Notes under the pieces: generated by a model | What the model was told of the DNA's origin: nothing | Seen by the model: only the letters and a program-made list of their open reading frames with translations | The model's database searches: none | Shown here: positions 1 to 14,400 of the stretch, one piece after another | How the letters are laid out: each line of letters opens with the position of its first letter | Position numbering within the stretch: position 1 is the stretch's first letter | From: Mactromeris polynyma | Lineage: Eukaryota > Mollusca > Bivalvia > Venerida > Mactridae | NCBI GenBank assembly: GCA_032209605.1 | Contig: JASFXZ010000005.1 | Span: 19,954,860 to 20,018,859, forward strand | DNA length: 64,000 nt | Reading direction: 5' to 3' | Position numbers and translations under genes: made by a program

Positions 1-3000
1 CACACGCACAAGCACAAACAATAAATTGAACAAGTGCAACATGTATTAACATCAGGATGTCTGACAATATTTATTTTCAATTTTTTATTCACTCATCGGC
101 AGACACTCAAATAAAATATTATAAATTTGAAAGCAACCTGATTAACTTTAAAAGCATTATATGATAGCGCAGTAAATGTCAATTGGAGGAATAAAAGTTG
201 TATACATGTATATGAAATAATGTGTATGATTAATTCTAATAAAGATAGATAAGATTATAAGATTATTAAAGACAAAACTAAAGTAGGTAGTACTTTATAA
301 AGGATTGGTAGCACACATTTTCCCATTTACAGTCATAAAAGATAAATTTATCAGTAAATTATGTACAATGTTATGAGGAAGACAAAAATAATTACTAATT
401 TTAAGAATGACTGAGGTATTAAAGACCACATATTTTCTGTTGTGCGTGAGAGTACTGAAGAATTCTGTCTCAAACAACTTTGATGTATAATTCTACTGTA
501 TACTAACTAAGTGTTATGTTGGTGCATGACAATACATTATATATATATATATTGTATAAAAATAGTTTATTGAACCTAATACTTATACCTGTTGGTAATA
601 ACTGATTAGGTGTATTCATCTATGTGGGAGTGACTTCATTATTTGAGAAAGTGCAGTAATTCTTTCTGATTAAAAAAATAACAATAAAATACTCGGTGAA
701 GAACTATAATTCTAATAGGGTATTTGGTTCATTTCAATATTAATCGAATTTCTGATGAATTTTGTACTCAATTAATTTATTACTGTGCTGCAGGTCTATC
801 TCTTACAATGAATGCATTAATGTCTTTATTAATACTCAATTGCCAATGTTATGAATATAATACATTTTGAACTGCAAACTTTTATGAACTGTATTTCATA
901 ATTGACAATGTATCATAGAAGTTACAGGGACATACATATTTGGCACTCTGTCATGATGGTAAATGATAATTAGAAAGCACTCTCTATCTGGGATGTTCAA
1001 ACTAGCTTGCACCATTGGCTATGTGTTTTAGTGTGTGTAATAATGCATTGTATTTCAAACTGCACTGTATGTTTGATGGATTTTTGTGAAGGACCTCATT
1101 TTTTCTGAATGTCAGTATCTTGAAGCTCATGGGTCCCGAATGCCCTCCCCCCCCCCCACCCACTCTGTCGGACCTGTCTAGCTACAACCAGTAGTTTTTA
1201 TTGAATTGCAACTTTTTTTATATGACCAACTTTCAATATATAAATGTGTTATGTCAGTACCTTAATATTGTGTGAATCAAACAACTAGTTGAACAATGCG
1301 TGATTCAGTTAATTTTATGGACATTCACAGCGTAACCTTACCTTGACAAATTGTAATTTAATTCACCAAAATTTATCACAGGTATTTTTATTTTAGGTCA
1401 CATGCTTGCTTTATATCGTTTCGATCAATTGTATGTGTTCAAGTTTAGTATCAGTGTCCTATGTAATACGCTTCAGATAAACTGTAATTTGTAACATTTT
1501 TTATTGGTTTTAAACTATCTGTCCAGTTACCCTATTATTACTGTACATGTCACGATGTGTTATTGTCATGCTTTCAGTTCAATTTTACCCTCTTCATATT
1601 ATAAGACAGTATTAATGTATCCAAAATACAGCTGAGTCGCGGCCGTGGTCCAGTGGTTAGTGCGCTGGATTTGTAACCCGGCAATCCGGGTTCGATTCCC
1701 GGTCACGGCAAGTCATACCCTTCCATGAAAATTTGACCAAAATGTTGATTTTCCTCCACATGTGGAGAAGTTGCCGGCTCCTTGTGGAAGGGTAAGTTAG
1801 TACTGGTTAGAACTTCAGTCCAGGAAAAACTGGTTAGGTGAACCGGCTGCCATATATAACTGAAATATCGTTGAGAAACGGCGTTAAACCCGATGAAACA
1901 AACAAAATACAGCTAAAACATATTAAGAGTTTTATGATAATGTATTGTAACTCAGGTTTGGAAAAGAAGCAGTTACGATAGTTTTGTGTGTAACGTTCAA
2001 TACTCGATATGTCATATATGTACGTAGTCATAGTAGATATACATTGTAACACTCCTTAAAGAAGTCATATATTATTAGTTGGCAATTTATTGTCCGTACA
2101 ATTATGCTATTTGTATACTGACAATTAACCGATTTTTTCACTGCTTTATTTGATGGTGTATAATATTTCTAGTCCCAAGAATGGCATTTAAATCTCGGTG
2201 TAAAGGTCAATGACAAATTGAGGTTTTTGGGTTCAAAACTATTTTGCTCTATGCTGGGGGTTACAGTTCAGTGTCATTTACACCTAACAACTACAAAAAA
2301 ATTGTATAATATTTTACTAACATTCAATTATATTTCAATTACAGACAAGAAAACCAATAAATTAACTCTTCTGGTATTTTGAGTGTTTAGTTGCATAATG
2401 TATTAACTCTGTATTGAAATGTGGTATAATTCTGTTATTGTAGCTTTAAATTTATTCACTGATTAGTTGCATAATTAATAATGGTGTCACATGGCATGGA
2501 GCACTATGGTCACCATTTTGTTCATATGTGTGGTGTCCGTCTGTCTGTCTGTCTGAACTATTGAAATATGTACAATTAAGGTTTTATAAATATCCAGAGA
2601 TTGGCTATTCTAACTAACAGCAGTTCAATGTTTTATCAATCCCATCTTGAAAGAATTCTTTACCTTTTTGCTGATTTTATTTCATGTATAAATGATTTCA
2701 TGGCTCATAATATAATGCAAGAACGGAACAGTCCCACAAATTGCAATTTATCTTTTATATGTTCCTTCAATCAGGAATGATGAATTGGTTCAGGAATAAT
2801 TCTTAAATGTTAGGCTGGGATAGTTTGCTCTGAGTTCAGTGTGATTATTTTGTTTACAGCAAAAAAAATTAAACATCGGCCGATAACGGTTAATTTTGTG
2901 ATGAGTCTGTTGCAGATCGGTTGTTTCCGGTAATGCCCGAAAATATTTGAAAACGACCGATCTTCAACCAAAATGGTTCCGAAATTTGCTGATATTGGTC

Positions 3001-5311
3001 GACGTTTCATTTGTTTTGGCAGGTATCCTTAAGGGGTATTTTACCTTAAATGCAGCATCATCAAACAGAAAAAGCGGTATTACACGTAAGCAAAGCCCCC
3101 ATATGTCTGAGATTGCAGGAGTTTGTATCCTTGCAGAGGCATGCAACATCAATACATTAAGCTTAAGTCTTTAATTTTTATGCAGCTTCTTTTATATGAA
3201 GAAAAAAACGGTCTGCAACGATCTCATTTAGAATAATTGTCTGGGAGAGACTACAGTCTAGTGGAGAATTGATCCATAGAATTACTTGTATTAAACATGC
3301 AATCAAGTTCAGATATTGCCAACTGTATTACCCTATAATATTGCTCTGTAGCATACACTGATCACACGAAGCATGGCATCAACTGTTTATATACTCACTG
3401 GTGAACTAAATAATTAAATTGTTTCAATGTAAGTACATCTACCCTGAATTACATTACATATCCTTTTGGCAACTGGGTAACATCTTATCATTAGTGCAAT
3501 TTTTCTCTCCTTTAAACTCAAATGGCAATCTTGACAGTGGAAGCCTTTAACATTGCAAAGCATGTGCAATTTTTCTTCTTTACAGCAAATGACAATAAAG
3601 TTTTAAAAGGGGTATATAATTTTTTTTTTCTCTCTATAAAACTGCTGGTGTCTTGACTAGAAATGCCTACAATGTTAGCCAATGCCTTCAACACTGTAAA
3701 ACGGGTTATTTGTTAACTGCTGTAATCCCTCAAAATACACAATACTGATCAATACAAATTATTTGATGTTTAAATGTCAGAGGCATGCAGGAGGACTCTT
3801 ATGATATTCTCTCCCCACCCACTTGTCTGGTGTGAACAGAAAATGTTCGCAAATGGATCAAAATGGCAGCCTGAACAAATTTACCTTGAGTTTTCTTAAT
3901 GGAATTGTTCTCTGTATTGTGTTCATAGCAAACAAAATTGTAAATACTGGTCAATTGTTCGACCGTGCTAAAAGGGTCCTCAGTGTGTCTCCAACTTGTG
4001 TGTATTTAAATGGATACAGTTTTTGACTCTTTTATAGAGGCCAGGACTCTATTTGCTTTGGACCATGGGGTCTTTGTTATTTGTTTGACCTTGTATGACC
4101 TCTCCCATGGTAATTTTTCATTCAGTATTTTCTCCATCATTTTTGTAAAAGCTTTGTTAGTGATCACTGTGAACCTGGCAAAGAAACTGTCACAGTTTAC
4201 AATGTAACAATTACTACCTCAGTTAGGAAGCTGGATTGAATTTCAAGAAAAATAATGATGACAGGTCTTGCGTCCTTTAGGGGATGAAGTGACCATTTTA
4301 TTTGTACCAGTGTATAATTGATACTTATGAGAAATATTTACACGATAAAATGGGGAGGTGGAAGCATAAAAGTCTTATCCCCTTCTTTATTTATATACAG
4401 ATAGGTTTGTTTCACTTAACCCCACAAAATATACAACAAAAGCAGCCTGCACAGAATAATGCACGAAACAATGAAGACTATTTATAATTTGATTCGATCT
4501 GATTTCAATCATATTTGCAGACTGTAACTATTTGTTTTGCAATACACAACTGAATGTCAGTGTTAGTGTGAATATTAAGACTCCTTCAGACTCAAATCAG
4601 CTCAAACTTCACTCAGTTGAGTTTTAATCTTAAATCTGTATTCATCAACTTTTCTCAAGCCAGACACAAATATTTTAGTGTTCAAACTATATTCAAGTTG
4701 AGCTTGCCCATGAATTTTATGTGAATAGCATGTAATGGAAATCTCAGATAGTTAAAACAATTACTCCAATATTAGTGTCAGTTAATTAATTTAAGTTTTT
4801 TATGAGTATTACTAGGATTTATACAGATCCAGCAAAACATATTGACTATCTTGTCTTAGTACAGCTTTATACTAGATGCGATATGGTGTAAGAGGATCAG
4901 AATGAATGGTATCGAGAAATCAGTCCTAACTAGTTCCTTCAAGCAATATTCTGTTGCTGTTACACAAGGATGAGTTGATACAAAAGGCCTACTGTACTGT
5001 AAATACCTCATTACTTTAGTTTTCACATTATTGAATATGTAGAAGTACAAATATGGCCTTAGGATACTTGTGTGGTTTCCCAAAATAGAAGTAAGACAGA
5101 AAAAATGGAATGAATGGCTTATTGATGGATGCCAATGAAATAGCTTTTGATGTAAAATTTACTTATATGTTTATACACTTAGAAAATCTCACAAGGAGAT
5201 GTTTAATGTGAATTTACAAGATGGAATTATTTCTTCAACCTTTCAATGTATTTTCACATGCAAACATGACAGATTACACATTGTTCATTACATAATGTTT
5301 AACTTTTTCAG
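1..5311. other. upstream SASH1 intron or flank, no exon recognised
   Basis: The stretch is AT-rich with only short ORFs. It holds the SINE at 1634-1902, a poly-C run near 1147, a GTCT microsatellite near 2531, and a short alternating AT run near 538. I found no convincing upstream SASH1 exon, but a short 5'UTR exon could not be seen by eye. Confidence 0.5.
1634..1902 (+). mobile_element. tRNA-derived SINE with intact 12-bp target duplication
   Basis: The head (1642-1710) folds as a tRNA: a 7-bp acceptor stem (GCCGTGG with TCACGGC), the A-box-like GTGGTCCAGTGGTTAGTGCG, a TTTGTAA anticodon loop (Thr-like), and a T-arm CCGGG-TTCGATT-CCCGG containing the B box. A body with the palindrome CTCCACATGTGGAG and a tail 'ggcgttaaaccc...gaaacaaac' follow. 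CAAAATACAGCT flanks both sides (1622-1633 and 1903-1914), which shows insertion by retrotransposition. Confidence 0.88.
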
Positions 5312-5413
5312 CCTCCATCTATGACATCATCCACGATGGAAGATCCATATCAGGCAACATTATATTCATCTTCTCCGAGGGGCGGGCCTCCTCCAATACC
5401 CTCTATTCCACCT
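5312..5413 (+). CDS. SASH1: SASH1 exon (first found; Pro-rich N-terminal segment)
   Basis: The exon has 34 codons and is phase 0 at both ends, bounded by tttttcag and gtaagt. It encodes a Ser/Pro-rich stretch including EDPYQATLYSSSPRGG and a PPPIPSIPP run that could bind SH3 or EVH1 domains. Two in-frame ATGs occur. The second (5337) has A at -3 and G at +4, a fair Kozak context, so this exon could carry the start of an isoform. The splice acceptor in front means at least one upstream exon, coding or 5'UTR, exists. Confidence 0.75.
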
Positions 5414-8400
5414 GTAAGTAGAATATTTCCTTATTTTTCTTCCACTTGTCTCAATGAGGGCAATGAAATTATCAATTATCAATTTCAAAGCTAACCAGGC
5501 ATAAGTGAACTACCATCATTATTAATTGAATGTGCCGTCTTCTCTTTACTTAGGCCATCCTTAAAATTGTTTGTTTGTTTGCAGTTACACGACCGAATCC
5601 TGAGAAATGCAGCAACTCATTTTATTTTTTTAGGTTCATCGATGAAAAAAATTTGTTTACGGTCTTTTAGCCATTATAGTACTAAACTAAAAAAACTTCC
5701 TACCTACCCACTGTTAAAATTCTGGGTCGTGTAACTGCAAACAAACATTTTTTTAAGGATGGCCTTAAGCATTTAATTTATATCACTGTAAATGATAATG
5801 TTGGGGCCTATTTCAGTTACTGTTTGTTGCCCTGTCAATGGTTAGCTGAATTCAACTTATACAAAATGTATATGGTAAACTAACCATATACCACATACTG
5901 AGAGTTGGAGGAAAAACTAGCTAATGACATCTTCACCACAACTTAGTTACAGTAATCTTGTGGCAGTTCTTGCTTTTGCATTATCAATCTTGGATCTTCA
6001 CCTAATTGACATTGATTGGAAGGGTTTGCATGACACTGTGTGTAATGGTTCTTAGCAGAAGATGATGGTATACCTAAATAACAAGTGATAATCTACACAA
6101 AAAGTTACTTGTATTGTTACCTATTATTTCAGCCTGATGCTAGTCACTTGGATGGGTATGGTCAACTACAGAGTATTCAAACTAGGTTAGTTTTTGTTAT
6201 TTATAATTTTTTTAGTTTACCCATGGTGCGCAAAGTGAGCAATAGTAATCTCCCTGTGTTCATCGGCTTGTGTCCATCCATTGTCAACAGTTAGTCTGTC
6301 GACACACCAGTTGCCAATTTCCACCTGATTTACCTAATGGTGCCGTGGTCAAAAGTCATACTTAAACATAATTGACAGTATTGAAGTCATATTTTGTACT
6401 TATTTTCATGAAACTTTGTGTGTTTGTTTTTGTATGATTTTTGAGAAGATCAAACAGGGTCATCTGGAATAGACAAACTAGTTCATTAGGTCAAACCATA
6501 GTAGCCATGCCAACATTGTCGACCCGATCTTCATGAAACTTGGTCACATTGTTTGTCTATAAAATACCTAGGACCAAAATGCAATTGGATCATCTGGGGT
6601 ACAACTAGAAGGAGAAGTCAAATAATAGCAAACTGTTACACCCTAGAGCATGAGAGGCCACATTTCTACCTGATCTATTTGAAACTTGGTTTGAATGGTT
6701 GTATTCTTGAATGAATTGAACTGCTTGCCATGCTACAGGATGTATAAGGGGCTCAGGTGAGCAGTACAGAGGTTTCATGAACCTCTGGTTTTACAGGGAT
6801 TGGTGAAAACAAATCAACAGTACAAAAACATGAGTAACTAGGTGTTCCTTTCATAATGTTGTAGAGAAACCTTGTGGTGCTTTATTTAAACAGTTACACA
6901 ACTGTACGGCAGAAACAGGTTAATAATATCATTTAATACAGTCTGGTATATGTATCCAGACAGTATATTGCATTATCAGTGGCATTTTGGAGACACAGAT
7001 GCAATCATTTATGGAGAATAACAAGTAACAATGACATTTCTGATTTGGAACCAGTCTCTTGTGACCTTAAGCCTGTCAGTCTGGAAGACATAAATTCAGA
7101 AAACCAGTTAAACACATTCCCCAAGATGGTTGCCGTCTTGCATTTCGGTGCCAACTTTGGCATTAAGAATTCCTTGTGGTACATAATAAGCTTAGTTGGC
7201 TTTATGTTCGGAGAATTCTTTTATTTTTGCTTGACCTACATTACTTTAGAATAAGTTTACTAGTGTAATTAAGATTTCACCTAACTTAAAGAGACAAGTC
7301 ACACTTAACCATGTGATACATTGAATTCCCTATAGAGATGATGCAGAGATTTGACTGCACTATCATATTATAACATTTTCTTAAGACTACTGAGATATTT
7401 AAGTTGTTTCTCTTACATTATTCTAACTAGGTTTGTGCATACTGATTTGTTCAGACTTATAGCATTCTCCCTGTGGAAGTCACATGTTTGAATGATCTGG
7501 AAATCACCAGTTTTAATTATTTTCTCCACATTGGGACACATGCTTGAACTAAGGCATTTGCTACCTGGAGGTCGCAGGCTAGAACTGTCTCCTCATTGGG
7601 GTACAGGCTTGAACTAAGGCAATCTCTGCCTGGGGATTGCAGACTTGATCTACAGCAATCTCTGCCTGGGGATTGCAGTCTTGAACCAAGGCAATCTCTG
7701 CCTGGGGATTGCAGACTTGAACCAAGGCAATCTCTGCCTGGGGATTGCAGACTTGATCTACAGCAATCTCTGCATTGGGATTGCAGACTTGATCTATGGC
7801 AATCTCTGCCTGGGGATTGCATACTTGATCTATGGCAATCTCTGCCTGGGGATTGCATACTTGATCTATGGCAATCTCTGCCTGGGGATTGCAGACTTGA
7901 TCTATGGCAATCTCTGCCTGGGGATTGCAGACTTGATCTATGGCAATCTCTGCCTGGGGATTGCAGACTTGATCTACGGCAATCTCTGCCTGGGATTACA
8001 TACTTGAACTAAAGCAATTTCTGTCTTGGGATTACATACTTGAACTAAGGCAATTTCTGTCTTGGGATTACAGACTTGAACTAAGGCAATCTCTGTCTGG
8101 GGATTACGTACTTGAACTAAGGCAATTTCTGTCTTGGGATTACAGACTTGAACTAAGGCAATTTCTATCTTGGGATTACATACTTGAACTAAGGCTATCT
8201 CTGCCTGGAGATTACAGACTTGAACTAAGGCAATCTCTGTCTGGGGATTACATACTTGAACTAAGGCAATTTCTGTCTGGAGATTACAGACTTGAAATAA
8301 GGCAGTCTCTGTCTGGAGATTCCAGACTTGAACTAAGGCAATATCTGCCTGGGGATTACAGACTTGAAATAAAGCATTCTCTTGTGCACACTGAGGTCAC

Positions 8401-11400
8401 AGGTATGATCCTAAGACTTTCTTCACTTGTCGGTCACATGTTCAAACTTAGTCATTCATGGGGGTCTCTTGTTTTAGCACTGTTATTGTAAATTAGTACC
8501 TCAAGGATTTCAGAGTTACATAAAAACACAGTTTTGGGGAATAAATATCTTTATTATCAAGTTTTTTATCAAAATATTACTACTTAATCAAAATAGCAAT
8601 AATTATAAGATGAATGGGTAACCAAGTCTGGTGATATAGGTGATAAGAATCTATTTATTGTTGTGGCATATCCGGATTATTTTATCTATAACACAGCACT
8701 GTTTCCTGTGTTTGATGTAAAACACACTTCGGTTTTTGAAATATATTATCCTCAGGTAATTTTGTTACTTTCATTGTCTTTTATCATGATAATATCATGA
8801 AACGTGGGAGTATGATGTTAAATGCAGGGAATGCATTATGGGTGTTTATTGTTTGAGATACAGAATGTAAAATGTCTGATTATGTTGTTATTTGAAGATT
8901 ACTCTGGAATGCATGTTATCAATGCTACGCATGTTAGGGGTAACAGGTTGCAAAACTCACACATGAATGTGATAGGCATGTTGTAAAATGAAGTGGAACA
9001 ATATTTGATGTGTATTAGTTGTACTGGAAACAGATATCATAAAGACATAAAACGACAGGAAGACAAGATGTTTATTTCCCTACAATTACCAGCCTCTTCA
9101 TTATATGTGTAGAACATAAAGGTAATAGGATTTGACAGATTAACTTTATAGGTTATGATTCTGGATTCATAGGTTGTGTGAGTGAATATGTTTGGCTGAA
9201 ACATAGGTTGTGTGAGTGAATATGTTTGACTGAAACATAGGTTGTGTGAGTGAATATGTTTGGTTAAAACATAGGTTGTGTGAGTGAATATGATTGGCTG
9301 AAACATAGGTTGTGTGAGTGAATATGTTTGGTTAAAACATAGGTTGTGTGAGTGAATATGTTTGGCTGAAACATAGGTTGTGTGAGTGAATATGATTGGC
9401 TGAAACATAGGCTGTATGAGTGAATATGATTGCCTGAAACATAGGCTGTGTGAGTAAATATGATTGGCTGAAACATAGGCTGTGTGAGTAAATATGATTG
9501 GCTAAAACATAGGTTGTGTGAGTGAATATGATTGGCTAAAACATAGGTTGTGTGAGTGAATATGATTGGCTGAAACATAGGTTGTGTGAGTGAATATGAT
9601 TGGCTGAAACATAGGCTGTGTGAGTAAATATGATTGGCTAAAACATAGGTTGTGTGAGTGAATATGATTGGCTAAAACATAGGTTGTGTGAGTGAATATG
9701 ATTGGCTGAAACATAGGTTGTATGAGTGAATATGATTGGCTGAAAAATAGGCTGTGTGAGTAAATATGTTTGGCTGAAACGTAGGTTGTGTGAGTAAATA
9801 TGATTGGCTGAAACATAGGTTGTGTGAGTAAACATGATTGGCTGAAACATAGGCTGTGTGAGTGAATATGTTTGACTGAAACATAGGTTGTGTGAGTAAA
9901 TATGATTGGCTGAAACATAGGTTGTGTGAGTAAATATGATTGACTGAAACATAGGTTGTGTGAGTGAATATGATTGGCTGAAACATAGGTTGTGTGAGTG
10001 AATATGATTGGCTGAAACGCAGCTTGTGTGAGTCAAATGATTGGCTGAACACAGGTTATGTGAGTGAATACGATTGGCTATTGCACAAGTTATGAGGGTA
10101 AATATGATTAGGTAAATATGATTGGCTAATACACAGGTTTTTTAAATAGATGTGATTGGCTAAAACGTATTTTGTATGAACTTCTGCAAACCCTATTTTT
10201 ACTACTAATGCATTTTTTGAATTGTTTAAAGTATTTTTAAATACTGATTGCTAATTTGGTACTGTTCATAAACTTGAAACTACCTTAGATAATTTGTAAA
10301 TATCTTGACCAATTCCATTCATCACAGATGTAAGTTTGACTGAAGACAAATAATAGCCATCATGTTCAAATGTACAGGTAGCTTGATCCATCTGTTCTTC
10401 ATAATTATGTTTTTTCATGAAGAATGTGTTTATTAGTATATCCACTTCATGTTGATGGGTTCGGTATAAAACATCGACCTATCTGCTGACAGTAACGGTC
10501 AATGGCACAAATTAGTATTGGTAAAACAGACAGACAAGATAAATCAAATATTTCTTCATGTCAATTAACATCTTCCACATTTGTGTTTGTTTCTGTATGG
10601 ATTGGATGTAAGTTATTGGCTAATTGATTACAGAGCAGGAATCTCAGAATTAAGTGAAAAACACTAGACCCTAGGTTGTCACGGATCATCAGTTGTGATT
10701 GGTCAAATCTACAGCTTTTTGGATCTTGAGTCAAACTTTTGTCTGGCTCATTGTTTTTGGAGTACATTAAAATTATGTTAAGAAATAAATTGGTAAAAAT
10801 CATTTCAATAGCAAGAAATGTTGTAAAACAATAACAACTAAATAATTTTTGACTTGTTAAAGAAGTACCAGTTAAGCACCCCTAATATACATGTAAGTAA
10901 AATAGTCCTTTGTTTAAGACTGGATACCTGACAATCGACACAAGTTTCAAAATATTTGCATCAAAATTTATTTTCTCTATAAACTTGCCATGAAGAAATA
11001 TAATGGTTACCATACTTTTTTCTTCAGAATTTTCTAATATAGTTTCATACTGGCCTAGATATGTTGAATATTTATTGTTTCAATTACCGTAATTATCCTA
11101 CTTACGATGCTGTTCCACAAAAAATGCGATGCTGTTCCACAAAAAATGCGCATGAAATTGCACAAAAACTCATTTACACCAACGTGAATCTCCTCCTCCT
11201 TCTCATTCCTGGGACATATCTGTCATGATAGGAAAATAAATACATAGTCAGAATTCGCACATTATCTGCTACATGATTAATTACATACGCTTTCCAATGC
11301 TGATGATGAATATTATATGTTTCCTTTCATTACTTCAGATATTGTTTCTTAGAAAAAGAGATTTTCCCTTTGAAATATTTGCATAGTTAAGTTTTGTTGG

Positions 11401-14400
11401 GGAAAACAGATTTTTCACAGAAATGAGATTTTTCGGTTTGGGTTAGTCTGGAACAGGGCATGAGATTTTCAGGAAATAAATTTGTTGTTGTCATTTGTTT
11501 GTTGTTTTCCATGCTTTTCCAATGTACTTTAATATCTTGAAGTAACATTAAATACCAGATCAATGACTCCTTGTTGCAAGTAAAATTGCTGCACATTGAA
11601 TCCTTTTTCATCAATTCATCAGCTTTAAGTTAATTGTAAAATTGTAACGACCAATCCTACCATATAACAGTCTGCACTGTATGGTCTTGATCAGTACCAG
11701 GTAAATAAATATTTAATAATAAGTAGCTTTATGGATTGGCTATTTAGTGGGAATATAATAGTATCAAAATTTGTCTTGTTCACAATTTTTTGTCAAATCC
11801 GGGTTTCACTGCCTATTATAACAAATTGTCTTTCAAGAGTGAATAAGTTTTAAGTTTAATATATCTAGGTTGAAATGTAATACAATTTCTTACTAAATAC
11901 CCGAGTTTGCGTTAAAATATCATCATGAATGTAATGTTATGTAACTTAACAGGTGCAGGAGATTTTTATTACTCACTTTTAGTGATAAAATTTCCCTCTA
12001 TTTTACATGTTTTTAATGTTTAATGTGGAATTTGATATTAAGGCTATGACTCAGTTAACACACATTTGTTATCATATTATGCAAAAAACAGCAAATTTTG
12101 CTAATAAATCTATATGTGTCAGTCATAATTATACAGTGGTGCATTATTTCGCCTCTCCCATTTCTGTAATGTTCTGTGTTATAGTCATTTTTAAGGCCCA
12201 TATATATAAATGCACTACAATGTTTTTACCCAATTAAAATTAAAACTTGTTATAGAGCTGTAATTCTTGTTTGCCAGACGTTGATGTGTATTTTTCAAGG
12301 AAACTTTAAACTTTTTTCATACAATCTGGTTGGTGCAAAATATGAAACCGTCTCAGAAATATCCAATGTACGGCAATTTTTAATGATTTTAGTGTAAAAA
12401 TTCATTTACCGCCATTGGGTTCCAATTAATGTAGCATTAATCTTTGAAAACATAATAATTAGGTAGCTGCTCAGTATAGTGAGAGGCTGAAATGCATTTA
12501 GTTCACAATTTCTCATTCTGTTTCAATTATTTTCATTATGAAGATTATTTAAACTAAGAACTCTTCCAAATAAAGATAAAAAATCCCCCGCAGTATAACT
12601 AGATAATGATCAAAGTGAATCAAGGTTTGATTTAATGCTTCAATTATATCGTAATTACATGATTGGAGTTGTTATTATCACTGATATTCGTTTAATGTTC
12701 CGATTTATATAATTATTAATGCTCAATTTTATTAGGTTTGAATCAGATATTTCATGAATTTGCAACGCTTGAATATAAATGTTTTAGTGGTTTTGATTTG
12801 GTTAATGTTATGTCAAGTTCTGCTTGGTTTCCCAGTAAGGTATAAGACACACATGTATTCTTACTGTGATTGAATTGTCCTGAAGAATTTTCCTTTCCTC
12901 AACTTAATTATCATTGATTTAGCACCATCTGACTGTCATACATGGCAGAGTGTTTTGTGATAGCATTGAAACATGTGTTTTGGAGTTATATATGCCATTT
13001 TGTAACAGTATTTTGGTTACCTGAGGTGGGCAGTTGACCTTATCGGGGTTCTTGGTGTACTAACATGCATGTACCTTTGTAGGCAACTGATATTTTTCTA
13101 ACATGAATCAGAGATTCATTATCTGAAGTCCACTTGTCATGGAGAACATACATATTGTGCAAGGTTTGAACCTAAGGCCTTGCCGTGGATGGCATTAGTG
13201 TGCTCCTCTGACGGTGCTAATGGGTGGCAAATAATTGGTTGGAACAGACAGATACAATATTTACTACTATAGAAGATGGAAAATAGTCAATCTGCTTCTT
13301 TATCCTTATTCAGATAGACTAGTTTTGCATTCATCCCTCATGTAGCTTCACCTTGCAGAATATTTCATTCTCATACAAGACCTTCATGGTTACCTTTCAG
13401 TAATCTGAAATGGTAATTCTTGTTAATGTGAAACATAGGTAAATTATGCTTTGAATCAAAGAAAAATATGATAAATATGAATGAAGACGTTTCTAAAGAT
13501 ATAACAGTTTGCGCATCTGTTGGTCATCTGGTGTTTGAAGGGCTGTGTTTGATTTATTGTAAATCAAAAGTGGCCCATTTGATTGCTTATTCAAAGCAAC
13601 ATGGTTATTGAAGACATCTTAATTGTTTTATCTTTCCACTTTGTTTATTTGTACAGATTTGTTTTGATAACAAACATAACATGATTAACATAATAAAACT
13701 GAAGGACTTTAAGTGGTAGTTTTATATGGGTGACCATTTAGAGGATATAAAACATCCAATCATTACCTTATGCTGGCTCCAGGATATTTGTGTTCATTGA
13801 TTTGATTTCTATTTTCAATCTAAATTCAATTAACGAGAAGTTGCAGGTCCAGTTTCCAGGTTTGGAATTAAAGGTTTTTATTAATGCTAGCATTTCAGTT
13901 TCACTAGGATTTATTGATCTTCTTTTATTATGAATTGAACAACAATTAGTCATACCAATAAATCGTGTGCAAAACGTTAACTTTGTTTCAAACTGTTTCT
14001 TTCTGATTTTAGAAGATTTTGCCTTGTTTTGTCCAAAAAAAGCATTCTTAAATTACCCCTGCAATTTGCAGTAAGCATGACTCCCTTTATTGTATTCTTA
14101 TAAGTTTAAAAGCATTCTATTATATTGTAATTAATGCCACAATTTCCCACTTGTCTTCTATGAATTTCATATGTCATTGAATTATAAGATTCTGGAAGAC
14201 GCACCACACAATACCATTAATGATGCATTTTCCTGGACTTGAAGTTTCTTATTTCTTGTTCTTCTCTGATTTCAGGTATGCAGATAGTCCAAGCCATGCC
14301 AATTATGTTACCTTGGAAACAGGTAAATGCCTTAGATTGATTTAAACATTTTCTCAGTAGTGTATATTTACCTATACTTTCTATAGAAGTACCAGTTCAT

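Larger units (their letters stand above)
6186..14275 (+). other. SASH1 intron, 8.1 kb
   Basis: The intron contains a dispersed repeat (6220-6795), a 36-bp array (7553-8375) and a 34-bp array (9168-10140). The rest, about 10.2-14.2 kb, is AT-rich with no recognised exon or element beyond a 22-bp duplication near 11107-11151. Confidence 0.6.

Noticed and set aside
1642..1710. A tRNA-Thr-like gene
   Set aside because: Although it folds well, it is fused to a SINE body and flanked by a 12-bp target duplication, and the anticodon stem has a mismatch.
7517..8012. ORFs on both strands in the 36-bp array
   Set aside because: Same reason: unit length divisible by three keeps frames open.
9037..10052. 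Overlapping minus-strand ORFs of 100-138 codons (His/Thr/Tyr-rich)
   Set aside because: They are translations of the 34-bp array in rotating frames, with no start context, splice sites or homology.
13145..13225. Minus-strand tRNA-like SINE
   Set aside because: Only a B-box-like GGTTCAAACCT is convincing; the A box and body are not.
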